Source: Gnetum montanum | Taxonomy: Eukaryota; Streptophyta; Gnetopsida; Gnetales; Gnetaceae | Assembly: GCA_015680685.1 (NCBI GenBank) | Contig: MNCI01022074.1 | Span: 715,704 to 779,703 of the forward strand | Direction of reading: 5' to 3' | Length of the DNA stretch: 64,000 nucleotides | In this document: one piece after another, positions 47,086-58,769 of the stretch | Position numbering within the stretch: the stretch's first letter is position 1 | Layout of the letters: each line of letters opens with the position of its first letter | Made by a program: the position numbers and the translations under genes | Notes under the pieces: model-generated | The model's database searches: none | What the model was told of the DNA's origin: nothing | The model's input: only the letters and a program-made list of their open reading frames with translations

Positions 47086-48110
47086 TGTGGAAGATATGGG
47101 TGATTTTTCTTATTTGTATGAGCATGATTTTGATTTTGGGAAAGTTTGAAGGAGCTAACAAGAGCTATTTATGAGTAGGATAGACTAGTGGAGGAACTAT
47201 CATATTCAAGATGAATTATTATTTAAGAATGGAAAAGTATATTTTCATAATTTTGATTTTAGTAATATTATTTTGTTTAAAAAGCATTGTAGTGACATGG
47301 TAGGTCATATGGGTAGGGATAAAACATTGGAACTTATGGGTAGGTACTATTTTTGGCCTAGCATGAAAATATAAGTTTCAAAATTTATGACAAAGTGCTT
47401 GACATTTCAAAAGTTCAAAGGATGTAAAGGTAAGGATGGCCACTATATGCCTTTGCCAATTTCCAAAGGTCCATGAACAAGTGTGTCGATGGACTTTGTG
47501 AGTGGTATTCAAAAGACTAAGAGTGGGAACAATGTAATTTTTGTTATTGTGGATAGGTTCTCCAAGATGTCACATTTTATTCCATGTAAGAAGGTGAGTG
47601 ATGCTTCTCATGTGATTTATTTTTCTTGCATGTTGTGAAGTTGCATGGTATCTCTTTGAACATTGTTAGTGATAGAGACTCCAAGTTTACAAGTCACTTT
47701 TGAAGGTCTATTTAAAAAATTTTAAGGATAAATTTGAATTTTTCTAGTACATGTCATGCATAATGTCATGGCCAAATGAAGGTGGTAAATAAATCTTTGC
47801 TAAATATATTGAGATGTTTATGTCATGAACAACCGAACAGATGGAAAAAATTGTTGTGTCATGCTAAGTTTTCATATGATAATGCTTTTTATGTTGCTAT
47901 TGGTAAAAGTTCATTTGAGGTAGACTATGGGTTTTTTCTAAAGATGGTGGATAGTTTGAAGAGATTTGAGGGAGAAGCTCAATTGAGTGCTGATTTTGTA
48001 AAAGAAATTATGGATATCCATGTAGAAGTGAAATCCAATCTTAAGAAGGTTGAAAAGAGAGTCCTTAAGAGGAATAAGGGCAATTAAAGCCTACATTTAT
48101 TATTAATAAC
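47086..48110 (+). pseudogene. Element C integrase
   Basis: The zinc-binding domain reads HCSDMVGHMGRDKTLELMGR, YYFWPSM, KCLTFQKFKG: HHCC-type with the last Cys changed to Phe. The catalytic core has [10 protein letters not shown] (first Asp), [18 protein letters not shown] and [14 protein letters not shown] (second Asp). The catalytic Glu position, normally G-Q-T-E, reads G-Q-M-K, a change that alone should inactivate it. The C-terminal part includes WKKLLCHAKFSYDNAFYVAI and GKSSFEVDYGF. Stops and a frameshift near 47630 add to the damage. Confidence 0.85.
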
Positions 48111-48560
48111 TTGGTTTTGATGCACTTAAATAGGAATCATTTGAGAGATATTAACTTCTTTAAATTAAAAGCCAAGAAGATGGGGCCTTTCAAAATCAAG
48201 GCTAAAACTAATGATAATAATTTTGAGATTAATTTACCAAATGATGGTGGTATGTATTTTTTTCTTAATATTTTAGATATTTTGGATTATCATGGACTAG
48301 CTAATGAGGAGGCCATAAAGGATAGCATCAATAATTTAAAGGGGGCCATTGATTAGTCTAAGCCTTCAATGGAGTGGAAGGTATTTCTACTCAAGAGGAG
48401 GAAAGCTTCTAATACTTGTGGAGTCAAGAGACATGGGTACTTGATCCATTGGAAGGATTAGTCTGTTAATAATGTTATATGAGTCCATGAGACGAAACTA
48501 TATGATTGGAGAATTACTTTAACCTTTGCTTCCTTGTTCACCTATGTTGACTTTTTGAAG
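48111..48560 (+). pseudogene. Element C integrase tail and chromodomain-like remnant
   Basis: FKLKAKKMGPFKIKAK and FEINLPNDGGMYFFLNILD correspond to the integrase GPF/Y module (K.GPF.I......N.Y.L.LP). After a linker, RHGYLIHWKD with a later WE/ET-like stretch (VHETKLYDW) resembles the chromodomain core [YF]-L-[VI]-x-W-K-G...T-W-E. Chromodomains direct integration to heterochromatin. The remnant is short and contains stops; the GPF/Y part is secure, the chromodomain less so. Confidence 0.6.
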
Positions 48561-48574
48561 GATGGAAGAGCTAG

Positions 48575-49606
48575 TATAGGGATATCTCTTTTGACTCCCT
48601 TGATCTTCCTTATAAGTGTGTTTTTATAGGTTTCAAGCTTGAAAAATATATCTTGGAAGGTTAGGAGAAATCTTGAAAGAGGCTTGGAATTGATAAAAGA
48701 CATTTGGAAAGGTTAGGAGATGTCTTGATATTTTGATAATCATCTCAAGAGAGACATCTTATCTAAGAAAAATAAGTCTTAGGGGAGATGTCTCTCCTTG
48801 ACAAGAAACATCTTGCATAAGACTTATCTTCTAATTATAAGATTTCTTAGGTAAGACATCTTACCTATGTAGGAGACTTCTTATACCTAGAGAATATGTC
48901 TTTAGAAAACAAGAGATGCCTTCCTCGAGAGTTGATAATTCATAGGAGACATTTCCTAAAGGTCATAGATAACTTGTACAATTGGTGAATCTTTTGAAAA
49001 CACCTATGCCAATTCGAAAAATAGTTGAAAAAAGATGGAAAATGATGAAAATAGTGAGGAAAAATATGAGAAGACTTGAAAAATATTTGAAGAACCTTAA
49101 GTTAAGTTGAGGAAAGGTTTCCAAGTTTCTTATTTTCTAGTTTGTCATAAATATTATTATATTCATCATTATCGTGACATAAGTGAAAAAGAGAGTTGTT
49201 GAGAGTGGAGAGATGAGAAAGAGAGAGTGGGTGAGTACATTAAGTGAGTACAATTGGTGATTATAGCTCCAAGAAAAACTTGTGGTGTGTTGGTCTATGT
49301 GTTCTATTCTCTTATGTCTTACTTATGAGTCAAGATCTCAATCCTAAGTTGTGGGTGATATTCTCAATTGGTTGTGTCTTGCATTGAGAATAGCCATTGT
49401 GTGATTTTAGAGACTCATGATTTGCAATATCATTTAAGTGTGATAGGTTTTGGTGGATTGTGAAATTTTGAGAATCTTGTTGTGATCTTCTAATAAATTA
49501 ATTGAAGATAGCTAGTTTTCTTATTTTCTAGTAAAAATTTTTATCTTTACATAATATCTATATCTAGTACTTGAAGGTGATTTATTTGTTGAGTGAACTT
49601 GCTACA
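48575..49606 (+). repeat. Element C 3' LTR
   Basis: 1,032 bp, homologous to 43762-44772. It starts TATAGGGATATCTC (TG mutated to TA) after the purine-rich GATGGAAGAGCTAG and ends GAACTTGCTACA. TGTCTC-type motifs and the TATA-like box are also present here. Confidence 0.82.
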
Positions 49607-51310
49607 TATAGAGTGATGATGGAAGGTGTTGGTACTAATGGTGTAAGATGTTCTAATTGTTGATTAACCATCATATATTAGCCTAGCTTCTTTGTAGCTC
49701 TAGCAAATACAAAGTTTTATTAGCATCATTGGTTTCCAATTCAACTTGTACCTTGATGAGTAATTTAATGTTGATATTTCTTAATAGTAATTTGGTATTA
49801 GAATCAACTATCTACTTATCTTCCATCTAATGGCTAGTCCTAGGTTGATCAATAGGTACATGGAGGACTTCTGCTACATGTTGGACATTGTGCATTATGC
49901 ACCTTGATTGATGTGATGAGGAAACACTCTATGAAGGTACATGAGTGTGAGACTAAACATAGGCATCAAAATGAGCCATTAATAGATCATCCAACAAAAG
50001 AGGAGGGAACTTAAAGAGATCCTTTCTTATTACTTCATCATCCACAATGGCTTCCATCATTTACAAGAAATTTCTACCAACATCTTGCAAACTTTAAGCA
50101 TGAATTATGGTAGCCAACTCCTCTCCTTCAATGTGCATTATAGGCCAAAAACCACTACCAAGAAGAGATTTCTACCTTTGTGTAATGTCAAAACTAGGAG
50201 GTTGGAAAATAATTCTACTATATCATTGCTCATATAATCATTAAAATACTTAAGCTATGGTTAGAGCTCTTGTTTGACATTGATGGAGCTGGTCAAAAGG
50301 TTGAATGTAAGATACCTCTATGTAAGGCATCTCATCCTCCAAATTGGGCACTACTCTAATAACCTCTAGGCATCATCTTGGAGCAACCACCATCACATTA
50401 TCCTAGTCCACCATTTCTAGTATTGTGGGATGTATTCCCACATGGTTGGTTATGCTAGCTAGTTCACAAAGTTTTTGAATTAATCCTAGAAATGCATAGA
50501 CATCCCTCTTTTTCTTGGCCATATCCTCAATTTTTTGGATTAAGGCCTAGTAGAGTAGACACGAGATATTGATAATACACTTCTCCCTCATCATGGTCAT
50601 AACCTTTGCCCCTCTAGGAGAGATACCTAATGTTTTTTTGATGAGTAGAAAGTTATGAGTGATGATTTTGTACATGATATTTTAAACAAGGGGATGTTTA
50701 GAAATCTTCACCTCTACTTTGTCCATATCGAAGGCTTCTAATAGGACCTTTGATCTAAGCTTATGCTTAGTATTTTAGGTCCATGGACACCAACTATTTA
50801 TTAGTTCATTTAGAAATCCTATAACTCTTGAGATGAACCATGTGGAAATAGGCACAAGAACTCCACCATATGAAGAACTATGTCATGTATTCATTGAAGC
50901 TAGTTCACTACAATGACTCCTTGAGCTCAAGAGGACAAAGCTTAAGGAACTAATAATAACTTTTCTCCTTATGAATGAGTTACTACCAGACATCATGTGC
51001 ATCCATTTCTATTTGGATGTTATGAGCATCCTCATCTTTCTCTTCTATTGGCTGCTCTAGCATTTCTTTGATCATCTATTGTTGTGCACATGCTTGACCT
51101 AAATATTGTGATCATGACTATTTGTCCTTTGATCTACTTCTAGATGAAGGCCTTTCTAGAGTAGGACATATGGGTTCTAGATCAAGAGATCTAAGTTCTT
51201 TTCCTTCCTCCTCCTTGGGAACTAGTGGTTCATGCAATAGTTTGTAGATGGAGGCTTGAGATTGGTCAATCTCAACCTTGGGTTTACAAAGCTTGGATCA
51301 TAAACACCCT
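49607..51310 (-). pseudogene. Element D ORF X, N-terminal part
   Basis: Minus-strand frame with stops. It starts near KLCKPKVEIDQSQASIYKLL, then has LHEPLVPKEEEGKEL and a charged region. The core reads RGAKVMTMMREKCIINISCL, LIQKIEDMAKKKRDVYAFLG, LIQKLCELASITNHVG. This aligns with the ORF X core of element A (LSRKFPINLP ... IEKHFK ... RTLPFSCLIRKICKRESI), so the two are homologous. Helical, Glu/Lys-rich sequence follows up to element C. It resembles the putative plant transposon protein domain; function unknown. Confidence 0.55.
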
Positions 51311-53900
51311 AGAATAATAAGTTGTGAAGTTCACTAAAAATCAAGTGAATTCCCCTAGGCATCATACTACCATTATAATAATTTCACTCAAAAATAATGA
51401 TAAATAAAATCCTTGGAAATGTTTGAGAAACATTATCATAACTATTCAATCATGGTGTGTGTGGGAAAGTATAAATAAGATAGAGGTATTTAAATAACTA
51501 TCTACATACATGAATTGATCCATCTTCCCCATAACTAATTTATAAGGCACCAAGCTTGAATCATAGCTAGAAAACCAAGGATAAAAAGATCAAAGATGAA
51601 TTTTACAAAAATTATCACTAATCTATCCATTAGGATGAAAATCTAGTAGAGTTTTGCTTGTTTGTAGTAATAAAAGAAAAAGGAAGGCACGAAAATAAAA
51701 ATGACAAAGTGAGAAATAGGTTTGGAAGCCCTTTATCATTTATAGTAATGTGTTAGTACTTAGGAGGATGCACTAGCACAGGGGTGCTAATGTAGGGCAT
51801 GCATTAGTGCATCCTTCCAAATAGGAGAAAATGAAAAACTTCATCATATATACCTTAAACTTATCTTCTTTCATTATCAGAGCCTCATACAAGATTCAAA
51901 AGATGCTAAAATCATGATGAGTTGATCTCGAGAGGCATATAAGGGGAAAGATAATAAGAACATTATAAACTTACCTTGATGACATCATGAATAATGAGAA
52001 AGAAGTTAATTGATCAACATATGCATTTCCATGAACCAGAAGCTAGAAAAAAGGGGTTATGGTAATAGAAGAATGATTGGAGTATTAAAAAATGATGAAA
52101 TATAGGCATAATTAAGGTGAACAATAGGAATTTTCATGGTTAAACCTTGAAGCATGAAGAGTCGAGACTCATACAAGTGGAAGACTAATCAAGTACCTCA
52201 TAAAATGCAATCCTTAACATCATTGGGAGATAAGCTTTAGCTTAGCCACTTGCAATGCTAATTCACTAAGGATTCACAAGTGGATCCTTTCAACGTAGGC
52301 ACTTTCCTTTCTTTCCCTTGTGAAATCCATTGATGAGACATCCATGGATTCCCAATAACTAGTAAAACATTAACATGAAATGTGATTCTATCCTCTTGGA
52401 TGGTTAGATCTTATACTATAATTTTTCCTATTAACTTCCTACCATACAAAACCATGGAAAAGAATGGAAATGAAGAATAAAAGATGGATGAGAGAGAAAG
52501 GATGAGAGTGCAACATTACCATATTCCCAACTGACCATTCAATTTTCTCATGGAGTACATGAGTACATCCTACACTCCACAAGAGATTTTCTATCACATC
52601 CTTTCACTATTACTTATCTATAAAATATGAATCAATATCCAAGTCTATCTTTCAAGCACTATGTTACACCCACCACTCCAAATGCCATATAGACTTGATT
52701 ATTCCATGGTCTAAGCATTGGTCAAACTAGATCAAGATAATGTATCACCAAATATCTAGAAGTTAACATTCCAATTTAGTTTTCCTCCATTTGTGGCACA
52801 TGTCCATAATAGGCTCCCTGGATTTTACTCTATTGAAAAACTTTCATCGATCCCCTTGGTTGTGCTAACCAATCTTGCATCCCTATAAAGATCATAGTGC
52901 CATGATCATGGAGTAAAAAATTTCTGGGTTTGAATATGGTTAATTCTTGGGTGAAGAGTAATGATTTTTGAACCTTAGAGCAAATGATTTGGGATTTTGG
53001 ATGGAAGGAGTAATTAACATCACTAGGTTTCACTATTAAAGAGACTTCTATTCCTTCATGGTCATATGTAGGGATGGAAAAAAGGTTTTCTTAGACTATG
53101 GATTTTTGGGAAGTTAAGTAATCTAGGTAATGGGTTGAACAAGAGAAATATTTTCATAGGCATGAGTTTAACCATTGATTTGATTTTGATGTGCATAAGT
53201 ATAAGATTAGTTGAAATGAAAAAAATACCAATTTTGATGGATCAACAAACTTGAAATTACATTTCTTTTCCCATCATCTCTTCTATTTTTCTTTTTATTT
53301 CTTTTTTATTTTATTATTATTTTTCATATTTTCTTTTTATTTTATTTTATATATTTTTTATTTTCATGTCTTTCATAGGAAGAGAGTTCTTTTTATAAAA
53401 CATGGAAATCATGAAAATTAATTAGAGTGCCAGATCACATCTAGAGTCTTTGACTTGCATGAATATGAGAATTCATCCCCCACCACATGGCATGCATAGG
53501 TTTTTAAGATTACAAATCTCTTCTAACTAGGATTGCTAGGCAAGGCAACACAAACATATTGGTACAATCACATTGATTATACCTATCCATTAGTCACAAG
53601 AATCCTTGATGATGCATCCTTTTCTTGGTAGAGATCAATAACTCTTCTAGGATTTTAAATCTCATATCCTAAGGTATGTATCCACCTCCTATCCATAGTT
53701 CTAGTAGTATTAGCTTCAAGAGCTTGCAATATGTGTCTTAGCTTCCTACTAAATTTGAGCCTAGTTCACTAGTGATGGATAGAAAAAAAGTGAAGGGATG
53801 TATTTGTAGTATGGATATTCCATCAATTAGAGCTTTATTTCAAATTCATTTGGTACTCTCATATTATCATGGCATTTGTAACTCATCCATATACCATTTT
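51311..53900 (-). other. Element D spacer with promoter-like region
   Basis: Non-coding. At 51730-51815 the minus strand has a nested hairpin (outer arms GGATGCACTA 51766-51775 and TAGTGCATCC 51805-51814) followed by a CTATAAATGATAAAG box near 51740. ORF X lies about 430 bp downstream in that orientation. Around 52270-52350 (ACAAGTGGATCC onward) it resembles 19430-19520 in element A. A T-rich tract occupies 53281-53365. The layout parallels the A spacer. Confidence 0.45.
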
Positions 53901-54199
53901 CTTATTGGGTGAGCATTCATAAAGCATATTAAATGATTTTCTAGACATAAACACAAATAAAAATACTTATATAAGAAAGAAAAGATCATGAATGATTATT
54001 CCTTAAGCTCAAAAGTACAAAATTTTAATGAAACACATCAATATATAGTAATTGCATAAAAAGAAATAGTAGAAACTAAAATTTTGATATGACATGAGGA
54101 ATTCTTTCCATGCAAATAATCCATGTCTATCACCTAAAGGCCTTTGAGTGTTAAAATGAGCTTTAAGCATGATCATAGGTGAAAGATTATCATCATAAT

Positions 54200-54660
54200 A
54201 CACTAGGTGTTGCCCATTAAGTATTTAATTTTGCTTGCTTGAATGACACATGCATATGGACAATAGGACCATGAAGGATTACAAGGTATTTTCTTGTAGT
54301 TTATCCTTTTGGTCTCATCCATTCTACCAATCTCGAGGTGGAGATACTAAAATACCAACATGGCATTTGCAGTGCTTAATCAAGCTCTTCCCATAATAAT
54401 AACAAGATACTCTTCCATCTTATTTTTTGATTTGAGCATTAGGAATTTAGTGGAATATGACCAACCTATAATACAAATTATTATATTACATATCTATCCC
54501 ACAACATATGCATAGGATTGATCCACTAGCTCTAATCAAATGTTAGTATGCTTAGGAGGAGAAAACCACCAATTAAAGTACTACAGCAATTAGATAAGAT
54601 TGACTTTCAAAACAAAGTCATAGCAAGCTAAGAAATGATCCTTTTTACCTATTTGGATCT
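54200..54660 (-). pseudogene. Element D aspartic protease
   Basis: Minus-strand sequence homologous to the element A protease: the active-site strand appears as CYDFVLKVNLI (A has LLDSSSRVNLI), then LELVDQ, ICNIIICIIGWSYSTKFLML and VIIMGRA-LSTANAM. The order and wording match A block by block, with stops and loss of the D-S/T-G triad beyond the Asp. Upstream, 54.6-54.85 kb reads as a linker (for example KRSLDLSNHMVEIQIGKKDH). No RT follows; the spacer begins near 53.9 kb. Confidence 0.72.
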
Positions 54661-54899
54661 CCACCATGTGGTTGCTAAGATCTAATGACCTTTTAGGTAA
54701 ATATCCTTTCTTAACTACTTGCATAGCCACCGTAAACATAGAAATGATGATAACATCACAATTGAGCACCATTGTGTTACCTCTACAAAACAAAATTGTG
54801 GAACTTGTTCTTAAAGTAGATAATGCATTTTGATTATGATCAAATAATTTCATTAAGACCTCATGAATGTAAAATTTTATCTTACTTCAATAATTTTCC

Positions 54900-55806
54900 T
54901 CTTCATATGGTGAAGAGGATGATGTAGACCTAGTCCCATGGTTTTCACATCCGCACTTATGGTAGAATTTCCTATCATGAGACCTAAAAATTTTCCCTAT
55001 AACTAAATCAATAGATGAATGATAGTATTACCTCATAGGGTAGATGGAAGAAGGATCATTACAATAGATAATATTACAAGATTTGACCTACCTTGGTTGT
55101 GACTAATTGAATATCCCACCTTGGATGGAACCTGGAAGTAGAAGCTATTGTTGTTGCTACTAGAAAGCTTGGTTGGTAGGATTACCTGAAGTAGGCACAT
55201 ACTGTTAAGGTATCATTGACGGAGATTAATAAGTAGCTTCCTAAGAACCATGAAAGGAAGGATTGAGTAGAGGTACCATCTAATGTTGCATTGATGTTGG
55301 GGGATCTTATAGAGTAGCACCCTAAGGATTTAGAGCTTGCAACTATTAATACTACTACAAGGCCTGTGGGTATGCACCACTAGAATAGTATGAATGACCT
55401 AGGTACGAAGTCCTCCTTGTTTACCTCTTGATAAATCTAAGGTTTAAGGTTATCCCAAATTATTCCATCTCACCAATCACGTGAATCATGATTGGGCAGT
55501 ATTAAGAATGGCAAAATTTTTCAGACTATTCATAGGAATCCTCATCATTAGAGAATGAGAAAACCTCATTTGAATATTCTTGAATTCTCTTTGAATGAGA
55601 GAGCTTTCCTTTACCTTTTCCATCATACTCTTAATGTCCTTGAGAGTGATGGTTATCTTCTCATCCCTCACATCCCAAACTTAGTCCACACAGTGATTCA
55701 AGTCTATTAAGGCCTTATTCATTTTGATCTAATCTTATACTAGAACCTCAGCTATAGTGGAAAGTTTAGTGGTACCTTCATATTTTTAGCCTCCTCTTGA
55801 TAAAAC
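54900..55806 (-). pseudogene. Element D gag, C-terminal part
   Basis: Minus-strand gag continuing from the part at 63.3-63.9 kb on the far side of element H. Visible: KYEGTTKLSTIAEVLV, KMNKALIDLNHCVD, RDEKITITLKDIKSMMEKVK and FSFSNDEDSYE, a helical, acidic region matching the corresponding stretch of A gag (CDEEDSPLDKV ... KYISDILAKVDKLWNSL). Several stops and one frameshift are present. The lower-coordinate half becomes Pro/Tyr-rich as in element A. Confidence 0.6.
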
Positions 55807-56693
55807 TTGAAATTGTTTTAGTTTCAACATCATAAATTAGCATTTTTATTTTTTTTAGTATTTTTATATATCGAAGATCATCGATTCTAGTAGATTAAAT
55901 CAATAAGTTTTGATTTTCCCTTTTTGCTTGTTTATCGTAAGTATTCATAACAATGATGCAGATTGATATTGATACCACTCATTTACATGATGTTAGCAAT
56001 AAATATTGATAGCTAAATTTCAGTGGGCAATGATTTGAAAAGCAATATGAGATATTGAATTATACTAATAGGAGATATTTGAAATGATGATCGAGGATGG
56101 TAGAATCAACAATCTACTTCAATGAAGATCTAGATTGATTGATATTGAATTCTTTAATATCAATTGATTATCCAAATGATTATTCTTGTGTGACATTCAT
56201 AGTATAAAAATGGATCTTAATTTTGTATTAGGGGGAGGAGAAATCAAGAGAAAACCCACATCAAATTGAACCTTTGCTAGTTTTTAGAGTTATTAAGAAA
56301 GAATGTTGATGCTTTGTATTAATCAACAATTGATAAAGTGTTTGGGTTATGAAGTTGTTGCACTGTGGAGACAACAAAGTAGAGTCATAAATTAGGTGGT
56401 CTCCTTTATAATCTTCCATATTTTTAATGAATTTATTTAATTTTAATTTGGTTTAATTCATTGTGTTCATCTTTGAACTTAATATTAGAAGTTAAGGTGG
56501 AGCATAATTGATTTTAATTATGAGTGATAGTCATAAGTGTGGTGTCTTCAATTGAATTCAAATCTAATTGTTGTTTGTCTTGATAATGTTTTTTACTTTT
56601 GAACTATTCCTCCATGGATACAACTAATGGGTTAGTCACAAATGAGGTGACTTCTCTACAACAAAAGATAATCACTAAATTTCAAACTTATTG
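55807..56693 (+). repeat. Element H left LTR
   Basis: Starts near TTGTTTTAGTTTCAACATCA and ends near ACAAAAGATAATCACTAAA. Shared blocks with the right copy include TTTTCCCTTTTTGCTTGTTT, CAATTATCCAAATGATTATT in its variants and TGAAGTTGTTGCACTGTGGA. Exact termini are estimated. Confidence 0.75.
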
Positions 56694-57283
56694 ATGTTTA
56701 TAGTTAAGATTGATAAAGATTGATATGTCGGAAATTTTTCCAAATTTTTCCCATCTTATTATCACAATCACAATAATAATTGATATGTTTGCGACCTAAA
56801 TCTATAATATGTTGATCTATATAGCTACTACTACACAAATCGAACCAAATTATTCTTATTAATATCAACACTACAATATGGATCGATGACATTAAAATTC
56901 TAAAATAATAATAAAAGGGTAATGTGTAAGGTGATGGTTTTTATATAAAAGCCACTACCCCAACCAAATATATCATTTGTATCATTTGCAATATTGATTG
57001 CGTGATCTAGGGTTTCCATCTTGGGAGATTAGGATCACAATTTCTCCTCTAATCTTCATCATTGCACTTATTGTGGAAGGACCATAATGATTATTAGGGT
57101 CTATAGACCACATGAACCCTTGATTTTTGCTTGGCAGTAATCGCTATGAAGGATTACTATCATTTTTGGGGTTTCTCCAAATTTTTTTTGAATAATGTTA
57201 ATCTTGTTTTGTTATTTTTGTCATTTCTACAATTGTTCACTATATAAGACTAAATCCACCAATGTCAAATAGTAGGTACAAGT

Positions 57284-57615
57284 ATGGGTTCGAGTGAGGA
57301 GTCTGTAGATAATTTCAATTTGTTTAACGTTTTAGGTTTATTGTAGGCTCCAAGGAGTGAGCGATTAAAAATCACTTGATGGCACTATTAGGTTGACTAT
57401 ATTGAGTAGTTTAACCACATGAACATGGTGGTGCTCTAGAAATTTGAGATGATGGACTACAAGAATTTTGTTAAGCCTCCTCTTGACTGGTTCATACAAG
57501 AAGAGGTTCTAGAATTTTACTGAAATCTCAAACCCCATTTGAGCAAATTTGACTATCTAGAGTGATATTTGGTATCTTCCATTTGCAAGACATAGGTCAA
57601 GGTCATGGTGACTAG
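57284..57615 (+). pseudogene. Element H ORF X-like gene, N-terminal part
   Basis: An ATG at 57284 opens MGSSEESVDNFNLFN. After stops the frame reads NHMNMVVL, FEMMDYKNFVKPPLDWFIQE and EVLEFY-NLKPHLSKFDYLE up to the insertion of element G at 57616. It continues at 61409. The pattern of a short hydrophilic start followed by F..P...WF....V..FY..L matches ORF X-type transposon proteins in outline. Confidence 0.5.
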
Positions 57616-58636
57616 TGTAGGGACACCTCTTCTAATTCCCTTTTTCTACCCTACACACTATGTATCATTTTTAGTTAATTTTATTAAGGTGATTCTTAAA
57701 TGTTTTAGCATGTTTAGAGGTGTTTTTGACTTATTTTGATGAGTTTAGGAGGTTCTAGGATCTATGTGGACTTTTTGAAAGGTATTTGAAGGTCCTCGAC
57801 ATCAAAATGAGCACTTTTATTTTTGGCACCTTTAGAAGAGACGTCTACCCAAAAAGATAGATGTCTTTCTAGAGACATCTTTCCAAAGAAATCTCCCCTA
57901 AATAGTAGACATCTACCAAAAACAATAGACATCTCTCCCGTGAGCAAGCCTTTCATAGGAGACATCATTAAGCTAGATATGATCCAAATGCATGGGGAAA
58001 CTTCAAAAAATGTCATTCCAATTTTGGAAATAGCTAAAGCAAAATGGAAATAGCCAGGGAAAAGGTGAGAAGACTTGGGAAACATTTAAAGAACCTCAAG
58101 TTGAGTTAAGGAAATGTTTCTAGGATTTTTACCTTTTGGCTACTTATAAATATTGATGTAATTCACCATTGTAAGTGCCACAATGCCAAGTGCTACAGTG
58201 AAAATAACTATAATGCCAAGTGCTATAGTGACAAGGGCTAAAGTAAAAATGCTGAAGGTTAAACATCCCAATAGAGGGTAAGAGAGAAAGAGCTCTTAAG
58301 GGAGGAGAGCTTGTGCAAGGAAGTTGAGTGAAAGGTAAGGAATAGCACTTAAGAGAGGTTAGGAAAATCTCCTATAAGTGTCTTTTCTTAAGCTTGGGCT
58401 CCATTGTGAGAAATTAAGGATTAAGAAAGGACAAGTGTGGCCTCTAAAATCCTTGGAGAGTTGCGAATTGAGATTGGTTCCTTATCTTTGATGTATTTTC
58501 TATGTATTTTGAGAATTATATTAATATAAGTTAGATTTTATTTATTTTTTGTGTTATTCTTATTTTCTAATCTATATCTACTTAGAAGTTATGGATTGGA
58601 TCCTATTGACATCTATTGTGATGCAAAACCCCTACA
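57616..58636 (+). repeat. Element G 5' LTR
   Basis: 1,021 bp. U3 has AGACATCT/AGATGTCT repeats with GAGACA and TGTCT motifs (57840-57970). A TATA box (CTTATAAATATTG) lies near 58140, followed by a short-period repeat of the type AATGCCAAGTGCTACAGTGA (58170-58260). Ends CCCCTACA. Confidence 0.88.
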
Positions 58637-58641
58637 CCAAA

Positions 58642-58660
58642 TTGGTATTAGAGCTAAAGG
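58642..58660 (+). other. Primer-binding site of element G
   Basis: TTGGTATTAGAGCTAAAGG lies five bases after the 5' LTR. It matches the initiator tRNA-Met site TGGTATCAGAGC with one C-to-T change. Confidence 0.9.
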
Positions 58661-58769
58661 TTTAAAGGTTTTCACACTTCGATGTTGAAGCTTGGTATTT
58701 TCTTTGAATGAAAGGAACATTATTGTAGATATTTTTGTATTTTCTTTTGGATAACATTCTTGTTGCCTT

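Larger units (their letters stand above)
43762..49606 (+). mobile_element. Element C: chromovirus-type Ty3/gypsy relic lacking RT
   Basis: A 5.8-kb plus-strand element: 5' LTR 43762-44772, PBS, gag with zinc knuckle, protease, RNase H, integrase, a chromodomain-like tail, a purine tract (GATGGAAGAG) and 3' LTR 48575-49606. The internal region is only about 3.8 kb because the RT domain is missing between protease and RNase H. LTRs are homologous along their length but clearly diverged. No clean target duplication was seen (AGTGG before, TATAG after). It sits in ORF X of element D. Its LTRs are related to those of element G. Confidence 0.85.
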
